Assembly (NCBI GenBank): GCA_947652115.1
Contig: OX393571.1
Location: forward strand, 87,001-151,000
Length of the DNA: 64,000 bases
Direction of reading: 5' to 3'
Source of the DNA: Blastomussa wellsi
Taxonomy: Eukaryota; Cnidaria; Anthozoa; Scleractinia; Plerogyridae
The notes beneath the pieces were generated by a model. The model was not told where the DNA came from. It made no database searches and saw only the letters and a list, made by a program, of their open reading frames with translations. Shown here piece by piece: positions 38,564-45,953 of the stretch (positions are counted from its first letter, which is position 1; every line of letters begins with the position of its first letter). Both the position numbers and the translations under genes were made by a program.

Positions 38564-39448
38564 TCAGTGAAATATTTTCTTGGTTAAATATTTATAACTT
38601 TCTTCCAAATGTTTCATTATTTCAAATATAACATCATCATAAGAATTGCTGATAAAGTATTTGCATTTGTTTTTAATATACATATCCTTCATTTCCAACT
38701 GTTTTTTACTCACTTGATATGAACCAGTAGGGCTTTTAAATTCTAAACAAATAGCATTATATTTACTTGTTGGATTCATTATCATGAGATCACATTGTCC
38801 TGGCATATATCCTTTCTTCCAAGATGCTATTCTAATACTTTGCGTTATTTGATATTCACCCAAACCAGCAATCATAAGAGTTTGCGGGTATTTTTTTCTT
38901 ATAAAATTAACAACTTGGAAATGTAAATCATTTTCATTCTCAATTACTAATTTATTGCTGTTAATTTTATAATAACCTTTTTTTCTGATTGATGGTAATA
39001 CTTTACTTGTTATCCAATGTTTGAATACTTTTGCTTGTGGTTTTTTAGAAGAAAGCATTAATGAGTACAAACCGGATTCATTTATAAAATAACATTTTCG
39101 AGTTGTTTCTTGGGGGACCGTTTTTGTCCATGAAGGATTTTTGCTGTTAGCTTGGGGTCTATTGTTTAGACCTGAAGGATTTTTACTATCAGCTTGGGGG
39201 GTCGTTTTTGTCCACGAAGGATTTTTGCTGTCAGCTTGGGGCGTATTTGAGACACCTGAAGGATTTGATAATTTATTGTCCTCTATTCTGCTGTAAGCTT
39301 GGGGGGATTTTTTGTCCCCTGAAGGATTTTGCCATATTTTGAAATCAATTAATTTTTTATCCTCAATATGCTCATTTTTCTTATCAATATAACAATTGAT
39401 TTCAACATTTAATTTTTCATTTTTGTACAATGTTTTTTGGAGTTCCAT
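38564..39448 (-). CDS. BRO-N domain / VRR-NUC nuclease fusion protein
   Basis: A 294-residue protein. Residues ~117-160 (FINESGLYSLMLSSKKPQ, then FKHWITSKVLPSIRKKGYY) are the C-terminal half of a BRO-N domain, a DNA-binding module of large DNA viruses and phages. Residues ~170-285 look like a VRR-NUC (PD-(D/E)XK) nuclease: GQCDLMI with D220, CLEFKSP with E236 and K238, and a downstream Q250. Where the first half of BRO-N should be (residues ~41-113) there are tandem peptide repeats of the form NPSxxxxxPQADSK encoded by a 42-bp minisatellite. The gene starts at ATG 39448, just after a TATATAATATATATATAG stretch. Likely role: DNA repair, resolution or degradation during replication; the exact function is unknown. 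Confidence 0.75.
   Translation of the reverse strand: MELQKTLYKNEKLNVEINCYIDKKNEHIEDKKLIDFKIWQNPSGDKKSPQAYSRIEDNKLSNPSGVSNTPQADSKNPSWTKTTPQADSKNPSGLNNRPQANSKNPSWTKTVPQETTRKCYFINESGLYSLMLSSKKPQAKVFKHWITSKVLPSIRKKGYYKINSNKLVIENENDLHFQVVNFIRKKYPQTLMIAGLGEYQITQSIRIASWKKGYMPGQCDLMIMNPTSKYNAICLEFKSPTGSYQVSKKQLEMKDMYIKNKCKYFISNSYDDVIFEIMKHLEESYKYLTKKIFH
39118..39335. repeat. 42-bp coding minisatellite
   Basis: GAAGGATTT recurs at 39132, 39174, 39216 and 39258 (exact 42-bp steps) and again at 39321. It keeps frame inside the BRO/nuclease gene and varies in the five residues between NPS and PQ. Confidence 0.85.
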
Positions 39449-39477
39449 TCTATATATATATTATATATTTTTTATAT

Positions 39478-40180
39478 TTATACATTTACTAAATCCCTCA
39501 TTGGAATCCAACTATTGAAATCATCACTATATCCCTTCCATTTCACTAAAGCTTGTTTCTTTTTATAATCTCTACGAATGACTTTATCAATACGAAAAAC
39601 ATCCTGCTCAGCTTTCAACAACTCAAAGTCATAGAAACTTCCCTGAATATCTTCACCTCTGAGATCTTTTACCTTATAAGTTATTGGATTTGTGTATTGA
39701 ATCTTATCAACTGTAAACACTTCTTCTGTCCAATTTGGTGTATAACCCTTATCAAATACCTTTCTTTTATACTTAGATATTCTGACCTTATCACCTATTT
39801 CAAATTTCGGTTTTTTTCTCTAATAAATCTTTCACATGTTTGTTATAGAACTCTTTACCCTTATCAACCCAAAGATATTGTGGTTTTCTACCTCCTTTAA
39901 ATATTGATTTAAATGCTTCAGTGACAGATTCACCTTTCTTATCCTTCAATGGAATAATCCAACCATATTTACTGAATACATCAATAACCATTAGAAGATA
40001 TCGATAGCCTTTATTCCATTTACTAAACTGCTGCATTTCAACCAAATCACTTGCCCATATTTCATCAATATGATTTGTAATCACACGCCGCCGAGTAAAT
40101 TTACGATGTATTGGTGTATGTAATTCATCTGCTAATTTTACTTGCCAGTTTTCTTCACTCGACGGCTGTTGACGTTTTTT
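39478..40180 (-). pseudogene. Polinton integrase with chromodomain (internal deletion, frameshift)
   Basis: Integrates the element by DDE strand transfer. The upstream part (40180-39803, no in-frame ATG) carries LADELHTPIHRKF, the first catalytic aspartate in IWASDLVEM and the second in YLWVDKGKEF. Soon after that the frame breaks at an A7 run (39811-39817). It resumes in another frame with the linker and a chromodomain (KVIRRDYKKKQALVKWKGY, then WIPMRDL) ending at 39478. Roughly 80-100 residues expected between these parts, including the third catalytic glutamate, are missing, so the enzyme must be inactive. The first reading frame seems to continue from the phospholipase gene through an A8 run (see findings). 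Confidence 0.9.
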
Positions 40181-40776
40181 TTAACCCCCATACCTAATTT
40201 TGATTTGGCTGCTATAGTATTTCTAGCAATTGCATGTCCCCATTGTCTGTCTTTCCATGGAATAGCATCCAAAGCTTTAACCATTTTTCTATCAGCTTTA
40301 TTCTTACATTTAACTTGATCACTTTTTTTCTTATTTCCACATACAGAATAATCAACATCATGTTGCATACTTACAGCGTCTGTTTTACCAGTTGGTTGTT
40401 GATATATCTCAAGTATTTGACCAGTGTTTGGATCATATCTCAGCTGCTGCTCTAAAGGATTACCAGGACCTGTATATCTATGTCCAGGCATCACAAAACC
40501 TTTCTTTGGCGCTACTTTTAATATAGCCTTGTGTATATCTATTGAACCACCTTTTATTTTTTTACTCAAGTCATTTATAAAGCTGTCAAGGACTTGATCC
40601 AAATATTTATTTGCAACATCTTTTATTTTCTTCTTTGCATAATCTGATTTGATAGCCTTTGCAGCACCCCGTCGAGCAAGCAAAGCTCCAGAATTAGCCA
40701 AACCTTTTAAAGCAATCTCACCAATAGAATGACTATCATAAATGTCAAACAAATTGCCCCCAGCTTGTGAGGGCAC
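40138..40776 (-). CDS. Parvovirus-VP1-like phospholipase A2 protein
   Basis: A frame of about 212 residues with a central PLA2 domain: calcium loop YTGPGN (101-106), catalytic HD pair in MQHDVDY (139-143) and a downstream ADRKM that may supply the second catalytic aspartate. This domain type occurs in parvovirus VP1 and in some adintovirus virion proteins, where it acts on endosomal membranes during entry. The N-terminal part has alanine/glycine-rich helices. There is no ATG before the domain: the frame opens with GTG at 40776 and is continuous upstream to a point beside an A8 run (40791-40798) in the end of the preceding zinc-ribbon gene. It is therefore probably the 3' part of a longer gene separated by a one-base length change. 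Confidence 0.72.
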   Translation of the reverse strand: MPSQAGGNLFDIYDSHSIGEIALKGLANSGALLARRGAAKAIKSDYAKKKIKDVANKYLDQVLDSFINDLSKKIKGGSIDIHKAILKVAPKKGFVMPGHRYTGPGNPLEQQLRYDPNTGQILEIYQQPTGKTDAVSMQHDVDYSVCGNKKKSDQVKCKNKADRKMVKALDAIPWKDRQWGHAIARNTIAAKSKLGMGVKKNVNSRRVKKTGK

Positions 40777-41308
40777 AGCTAGTTTCCCTGTTTTTTTTAG
40801 CTGGTGCTTTTTTAGCTTTAGCTGTTTTCAAACCTAATTTTTTAGCGAATTCTTTTACTTCTCTATCATTTTTGTCAACTTCTTTCATCTCATCGTAAAC
40901 ATTTTTAGGGAGTAATTTTTTTAACATTTCATCTTTTTTTTCTTCATATTTTTGTTTTCTTTTTTCTTTTTTTTCTTTTGCCCACTTATCGAAAACATCT
41001 TGATCAAGCGCAACTCTTCCATAATATCTTACTTGTTTTTTGCATTCTTCCCAATCACCGAGTGCAGTTCCTTTTGGTTGTGGAACTTTAGAACCACAAT
41101 ATATTTTTACTTCAGCAGCGTTATTAGTTTTATTTTTTATAGCACCACCACTTGTTGTATCAAGCTTCTTAACAAATTTTGTCTTTGTTATTCCACATTC
41201 AGCACAAGTACAAAAAAACATTAACCTTCCATTCTTGGCTTGTTTATAACCAGATGGCTCAACACATTCTGTTTGTTTCTTTTGTTTAACACAATATGAT
41301 TTTACCAT
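40745..41308 (-). CDS. Zinc-ribbon protein (DUF5679-like), basic C terminus
   Basis: Start chosen at ATG 41308, which follows TATATAACGTATATGTATAC; the frame is open 17 codons further up. The N terminus (MVKSYCVKQKKQTEC, NGRLMFFCTCAECG, TKTKFVKK) matches the pattern of small viral zinc-ribbon proteins of the DUF5679 type. The usual second cysteine of the first knuckle is glutamine here (Q9), and C15 may compensate. Residues ~100-180 are strongly lysine/glutamate-rich and probably coiled-coil, ending in AKAKKAPAKK. The last ~14 residues after the A8 run look like out-of-frame sequence overlapping the phospholipase frame. Confidence 0.6.
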   Translation of the reverse strand: MVKSYCVKQKKQTECVEPSGYKQAKNGRLMFFCTCAECGITKTKFVKKLDTTSGGAIKNKTNNAAEVKIYCGSKVPQPKGTALGDWEECKKQVRYYGRVALDQDVFDKWAKEKKEKRKQKYEEKKDEMLKKLLPKNVYDEMKEVDKNDREVKEFAKKLGLKTAKAKKAPAKKNRETSCALTSWGQFV

Positions 41309-41321
41309 GTATACATATACG

Positions 41322-41753
41322 TTATATATTTTTGAAATAATGTTTGATAAATTTCTCATTTTTCATTGTATTATGAATGTCAAACACTTTTAATAAATCA
41401 TGATATGAATTACCCTTATTCATTTCATTTAAAAAGTATAAACAGAAGTAGCCGCATGTGGTTGTTTTCATATTCTGAATATGATTATTTTGGTGAAGCA
41501 AAGTCAAATTCTTTCTTTTCGCATGATTTACAAGCTCTTGAAAAGGAGGCATACCGAAACTGTCGAAATAATTGATAATGTTGTCTTTTACAAAAGTTGC
41601 TACCCAATGGCTTCCACTCATATATGATGGTTCAAGATTGTAAATGAATAATGCTTGGCTATGATTATGTGGAACTCTTTCATCCCTTGATAGAACATTA
41701 TTGATTGGGATGTTTAGATATCTGCACCATTTTATTAAATCATGATTGCTCAT
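41322..41753 (-). CDS. Adenain-like cysteine protease
   Basis: Matures virion precursors by cleaving at glycine-containing sites (family C5, Ulp1 fold). Residues are numbered from ATG 41753: H49 in SGSHWVATF, D64 in NYFDSFG, probable oxyanion Q93 and catalytic C100 in TTTCGYFCLYF. Order and spacing fit adenovirus protease. The 143-residue length from this ATG is close to that of Polinton proteases. The frame stays open upstream to 42002, overlapping the end of the preceding gene; the stretch from about 41830 (STIRTKQPVQFNP...) could be an N-terminal extension. No TATA-type box precedes this ATG, so it may share a transcript with the upstream gene. Confidence 0.88.
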   Translation of the reverse strand: MSNHDLIKWCRYLNIPINNVLSRDERVPHNHSQALFIYNLEPSYMSGSHWVATFVKDNIINYFDSFGMPPFQELVNHAKRKNLTLLHQNNHIQNMKTTTCGYFCLYFLNEMNKGNSYHDLLKVFDIHNTMKNEKFIKHYFKNI

Positions 41754-41829
41754 CGGAATATCTTTTTCAAATTTAGGTTTTACAATATTGCCCCTACGAG
41801 TGGGATTGAATTGAACGGGCTGTTTGGTC

Positions 41830-42588
41830 CTAATAGTAGACCTTTTCCCTTTCTCTTTTTTTTTTTGTTGGTTTTTTTCCCATACCAGCTTGTGTCTTAG
41901 GCCATGATCCAATGAATGGTGGTGGTTGCCATACACCCATTCTTGGTGCTCCTTTACCTCCTTGTGGTGGGTAAGGTGGAGGTCCAATCTTAGGAGCACC
42001 ACTTCCAGTCAAAGCTTTCAATACCAGGGGAATTCCAATACTGGCGAGTAAAGTACCAAGGAAGCCACCATATTGTTTTTTAGTTGGCTTCACAACAACA
42101 CCTGAACCTGATTGAAGAGCATATAATATGTCTTTCTTTTGTTTTGAAGACAATAGGTGTTTGTTTGCAATTAGTGTGTCAATTTTGTTTTGTGGAATTA
42201 AGAAACCTCCTGTTTGTCCTTTGCCAGATATCTTTTTAACAATTTGACTTGCACCTTCACTAGCCAATCCTGCTAAAGCTGACAATCCTAATGTTTTTCC
42301 AATAGTAGGTAAAGCTGCACGACCAAGGGTTAGAATGGTAGTTAACAAACTTCCACCAACTTGTTTTCTAATATTAGTCTTAGCCAGCTTAATATCCATC
42401 CCCTTCTTCAATCCCCGATTTTTCTCCAATCTATTCTTTACCATCGCTGGGACATATAGAGTATCATTCCCACGAAGAGAGTTCTTTGTAAGCCTTATAA
42501 CAATCGTTTCCCTTTTATGGTAAGCGGCACGCAGATTCTTCTTCTGATTTGCAGATAGTTTTACCTTTATTTCAAAAAGTTGAGTCAT
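41830..42588 (-). CDS. Basic virion core protein (pX/pVI-like, tentative)
   Basis: Start chosen at ATG 42588 (MTQLFEIKVKL), which follows TATATAAC and TATATAC boxes; the frame extends 17 codons further up. The ~252-residue product has a basic N-terminal region, glycine/alanine-rich hydrophobic helices, and three GG sites followed by S/F-L (KQVGGSLL, GQTGGFL, KQYGGFL). These resemble adenain cleavage sites and would release short membrane-active or core peptides as in adenovirus pX or pVI. A PPPY motif (203-206) sits in a proline-rich stretch, and the C terminus is lysine/arginine-rich. Its position between protease and capsid fits a minor virion protein. The assignment rests on character and context. 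Confidence 0.5.
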   Translation of the reverse strand: MTQLFEIKVKLSANQKKNLRAAYHKRETIVIRLTKNSLRGNDTLYVPAMVKNRLEKNRGLKKGMDIKLAKTNIRKQVGGSLLTTILTLGRAALPTIGKTLGLSALAGLASEGASQIVKKISGKGQTGGFLIPQNKIDTLIANKHLLSSKQKKDILYALQSGSGVVVKPTKKQYGGFLGTLLASIGIPLVLKALTGSGAPKIGPPPYPPQGGKGAPRMGVWQPPPFIGSWPKTQAGMGKKPTKKKREREKVYY

Positions 42589-42671
42589 TTCTTGTATATA
42601 ATATATGTTATATAATTTTTGATTATATAACATATACAAAATAAGGAATATCTGATTACTGTCAATACTTT

Positions 42672-44135
42672 TTATACTATGACTAATTCATTTCCAATCT
42701 TGTCGATGACAACTTCTTCCTCATATAGGACAATAGCGTGCACATTGAAAGGATCTGCACTATTTGCGTTAAGTTTATACCTAAAGATCAACTGTTTTGG
42801 ATCTCTTGTTACTTTCTCTGTTTGATATGACAGATCAAAATATATGATGGAATAAAGAGAGTTGTAATTAACCAGGTTAAGTTGTGTGCCGGTGTTGTAA
42901 TCATTCTTTCTCATGGCATAGGACATCAAATCATTGAAGATTCTTACTTTTGACTCTGAGTCGTATTCAGTTTCTGGATAAAATACTCCATTCCCATATT
43001 CCAATCTGCAATTTGTAAGACTAGAATTATTATTATCTGCATTTAGTTTAAAAGTGTCAAATATGTATGGATTCGCATTTGCATTGTCTGTTTTAGCTCT
43101 TTGTAGATACACTAAGATAGTCTTAACATTATCAATACTGGAGGAAATCTGGAAAAATCCACTGCTTTGTGTTGATCCGGAAACTTGATACATTTCTCTG
43201 TTATACTTCCAAGTTTTTTTTGTTAAAAATGAGTTGACGAACTTATCATATAAGCTGTCCTTCGGTATCATTTTTGGGACCCATAGTAAAAATCTATTGA
43301 TAACCACTCGACTTGCAGCTGCAGCAGCTGGTTTAAAAATTAATTCAGCATCATTCTGCAACTCTATATTAAACTGAAGTTGCATTGGAACCAACATTCG
43401 ACCTTCTAACTCTTCGAAGAAACTGTAACGATTGAGTGGTATTATTACATTAACATCTTTGGCTGCATTTTCAGCTCCACCACCTTCACCAATTCTTTTT
43501 GTCAAACTGTGTCTAGCATCAAACCCTTTATTAGTGTCGGCTGTAGTGATATCAGTATCCAAATACCATAGACTATTTTTACCAACACTACGACTGAAAT
43601 CATCACTATATTCAAGGAGGTTCTTGACAAAAGTAACTTTATGGAGATTATTAGTATCATACACAATCTTACCAGCACTCTTTATCATAATATGATTAAT
43701 CAATGAATGGGATCCGTTGATAATTGTTGTACGTGTTGCATTTTCAATTCCAGCTCCATCAGCTAATGTTGTATTGCTGAATTCAAGAGTGATGGGATAA
43801 TCAACAGTATTTGGACCATTTGGTACAACTTTTTCAATCTTAGTTATGTCCTTGATGTATTTATCGAAATCTGTATAATTCCAAACTCCTGCTGGGAAAG
43901 TAATTTCGTGAAATGTTGAGCCGTTATCAGAGCTATACTTTATTAATTGATTATTATATGAGGAATTTACATTGAACCATGTGAACGACATGTTAACGAT
44001 TCGGTTAAGGCCTACCACATATTCAGAATTTTTACTCAATATTATGGGATGTGTGAATTTAGTTGTAAAATTCTGAGGAGTGTTGTTTCCTTGATTTTTG
44101 ACACTATATGATGACAATACAATCTCTCGATCCAT
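42672..44135 (-). CDS. Major capsid protein (predicted double jelly roll, hexon-like)
   Basis: Start chosen at ATG 44135 (MDREIVLSSYS), just after TATTATATACAC; an ATG five codons upstream is less likely. The 487-residue protein is rich in beta-type sequence, with TTKFTHPIILSKNSEYVVGL and FTWFNVNSSYNNQ near the N terminus, and LVPMQLQFNIELQND followed by NRFLLWVPKMIP in the centre. These are features I associate with Polinton/adintovirus capsid proteins. It would form trimeric capsomers of an icosahedral shell. It is the largest virion-type gene after the fibre gene and sits between the core protein and the PPxY protein. The frame is intact. A separate penton gene was not recognised. Confidence 0.75.
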   Translation of the reverse strand: MDREIVLSSYSVKNQGNNTPQNFTTKFTHPIILSKNSEYVVGLNRIVNMSFTWFNVNSSYNNQLIKYSSDNGSTFHEITFPAGVWNYTDFDKYIKDITKIEKVVPNGPNTVDYPITLEFSNTTLADGAGIENATRTTIINGSHSLINHIMIKSAGKIVYDTNNLHKVTFVKNLLEYSDDFSRSVGKNSLWYLDTDITTADTNKGFDARHSLTKRIGEGGGAENAAKDVNVIIPLNRYSFFEELEGRMLVPMQLQFNIELQNDAELIFKPAAAAASRVVINRFLLWVPKMIPKDSLYDKFVNSFLTKKTWKYNREMYQVSGSTQSSGFFQISSSIDNVKTILVYLQRAKTDNANANPYIFDTFKLNADNNNSSLTNCRLEYGNGVFYPETEYDSESKVRIFNDLMSYAMRKNDYNTGTQLNLVNYNSLYSIIYFDLSYQTEKVTRDPKQLIFRYKLNANSADPFNVHAIVLYEEEVVIDKIGNELVIV

Positions 44136-44159
44136 GTGTATATAATACATTTACATAAA

Positions 44160-45158
44160 TTATACTTTGAAATACTTATTATACAATTTATTATACTGCG
44201 ATCTATTAATTGTTGCCATTTTCAATAATGTGTCCAATATATTGACTCCTGTATTTCTCATCTGAATTGATGTGTTACCTGCAATAACTTCACCAATTAT
44301 TAATTCTAATTTCTTGAGAAGCTGCTTTACATCGTTGAAAAACATAATATTACCACCTCTCTGTCTTCTTCGGCTTTTAATGCCTGAACCTTTCATTGTT
44401 TGCAGTTTAGTATCATAATGTTTTATGTATTCATTTAAAGGCATTCTTACATTGTCTATTCTTTTATTTCTCTCCTGCCTTTCAGCTCCTGTTATAAGCC
44501 CTTTTTTGTATTGTTTTGTAACATTTGCTTTAAAACCCTTCAGTTGTTGCTTTTTATAGCTTGCATCCTTTATTATTTTTTTGAGATATATTTTGGTTTT
44601 TTGAGCAGTCATTTCTGGCATATTAAGAACCTTTTCAACATTTTCATAATCTGTAATACCAATATCATTTAAAATAAATTTGATTTTATCCTCATCATCT
44701 ATTTCATAATCAACTCCATCATCATCATATTCAGGTGGCGGCTCCTGAGGATCTTGGGGATCGACATTAATCTCCTTATTTCCTTCCATAATATCTTGTA
44801 AAGATTCTTCATATGTTGGTGGTTTTGGTACTATTTGTTTTTCTTGCTGTGGTGGCACATAATCACCAAACAGATCATCAAGACCCATGTCTTCAACTTC
44901 ATCCTCAATGTCGATACCATAATCCGGAACTTCCCCTTTCTTCAGTGGTTGTTTTCTCTTTCGAAGCATATTTGAAACTAAATTAGTTTTAATTACATCA
45001 TCTAATTTACTTGTCACTGGTTTGAATACCTTCTGTAATGACTCTTGGCTTGTTTGCTGACCAATATTATGTTTTTTAATTGTATCATGGACATAATTGA
45101 TTTTATTCCCTAATTCAGATTTACTTTTTGCGAGTTCTTTCCATCTAAGTAAACTCAT
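44160..45158 (-). CDS. PPxY-motif virion-associated protein (function unknown)
   Basis: A 332-residue protein with a helical N terminus, a long acidic segment (residues ~80-160) containing PPTYEES (113-119) and PPPEYDDD (140-147), a basic stretch with RRRQRGGN (~263-270) and a conserved C-terminal helical region (FFNDVKQLLKKLELIIGE). PPxY motifs recruit Nedd4-type ubiquitin ligases in adenovirus pVI and in retroviral Gag. The RGGN site could be cut by the protease. It is the first gene of the minus-strand block, next to the divergent promoter, with 24 bp between it and the capsid gene start. I have seen this type of protein in cnidarian Polintons but know no function. Confidence 0.6.
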   Translation of the reverse strand: MSLLRWKELAKSKSELGNKINYVHDTIKKHNIGQQTSQESLQKVFKPVTSKLDDVIKTNLVSNMLRKRKQPLKKGEVPDYGIDIEDEVEDMGLDDLFGDYVPPQQEKQIVPKPPTYEESLQDIMEGNKEINVDPQDPQEPPPEYDDDGVDYEIDDEDKIKFILNDIGITDYENVEKVLNMPEMTAQKTKIYLKKIIKDASYKKQQLKGFKANVTKQYKKGLITGAERQERNKRIDNVRMPLNEYIKHYDTKLQTMKGSGIKSRRRQRGGNIMFFNDVKQLLKKLELIIGEVIAGNTSIQMRNTGVNILDTLLKMATINRSQYNKLYNKYFKV

Positions 45159-45305
45159 TTGTTGTTATATTATTATGTTACATAAAAAATGAAAATCGTA
45201 TATAAAAAATAACGTTAAACATTATGTTGAACACCATGTTGAACACAACGTTGAACACTATGTTGAACACCATGTTATATTAAATTAATATACCAATATA
45301 GTATA
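45159..45305. promoter_or_regulatory. Divergent promoter region with 12-bp iterons
   Basis: This 147-bp gap separates the two transcription blocks. At 45211-45276 a 12-bp unit of the form NATGTTGAACAC (two copies read AACGTTGAACAC/AACGTTAAACAT) is repeated about 5.5 times in tandem. The flanks are AT-rich, with TATATAAAAAAT on one side and TAATATACCAATATAG before the ATPase ATG. It could be an operator, enhancer or replication element. Confidence 0.6.
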
Positions 45306-45941
45306 ATGAAAATACCAAATTTTGATGTTAAAGATGATGTAGCCTCAAACTTCAGACAACTATACAATTTCATGCCTCATCAATGTTTCCGGATGCTGAT
45401 TTGTGGTCCAAGTGGTTCAGGAAAAACAAACACACTGATACATATGATCTACAATCTACTATATTTTGATAAAATTTATCTCTACGCGAAAAACTTAGAA
45501 CAGTCTAAGTACCAGAATCTTATGAACGTCTTCCAACCTATCAGTAATGAAGTTGGTTATGATGTTATTGAAGCAAGTAATGATGATATGATTCCAGTTC
45601 AAGAGCTTGATAGTAACTCACAGAAAATTGTTATCTTTGATGATTTTGTATGTGAGAAGAACCAAAAACCACTGGTTGACTATTTTATACGAGGACGACA
45701 TAAAAATTGTAGTGTGATTTATCTGAGTCAAAGTTATTATATGACGCCAAAAGACATAAGATTGAACTGTTCACACTTCTCCATTTATGCATTCCCAAGT
45801 GCTAAGGAGAAGAGTTCAATTTGCCGTGAAAACAGTATTCTTAAAGAATCATTTGATAAAGCAACGGAAGAACCATACAGCTTCATATACATTGATAAAC
45901 CAAGAAAATTTACAGCTAAAAATTTCAATGAAAAAATATAA
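45306..45941 (+). CDS. A32/FtsK-type genome packaging ATPase
   Basis: A 211-residue P-loop ATPase: Walker A GPSGSGKT (34-41), Walker B KIVIFDDF (107-114) and a sensor-type segment VIYLSQSYY further on. The short length and the FDDF form of Walker B match Polinton, virophage and poxvirus A32-type packaging enzymes, which pump DNA into preformed capsids. It is the first gene of the plus-strand block, directly opposite the PPxY gene. The frame is intact and the start follows an AT-rich promoter. Confidence 0.92.
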   Translation: MKIPNFDVKDDVASNFRQLYNFMPHQCFRMLICGPSGSGKTNTLIHMIYNLLYFDKIYLYAKNLEQSKYQNLMNVFQPISNEVGYDVIEASNDDMIPVQELDSNSQKIVIFDDFVCEKNQKPLVDYFIRGRHKNCSVIYLSQSYYMTPKDIRLNCSHFSIYAFPSAKEKSSICRENSILKESFDKATEEPYSFIYIDKPRKFTAKNFNEKI

Positions 45942-45953
45942 TATAATTATACA

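Noticed and set aside
40791..40798. A8 run as a -1 programmed frameshift site joining zinc-ribbon and phospholipase
   Set aside because: The -1 frame meets a TAG within four codons. The phospholipase frame needs the opposite shift, so a one-base length change is a simpler explanation.
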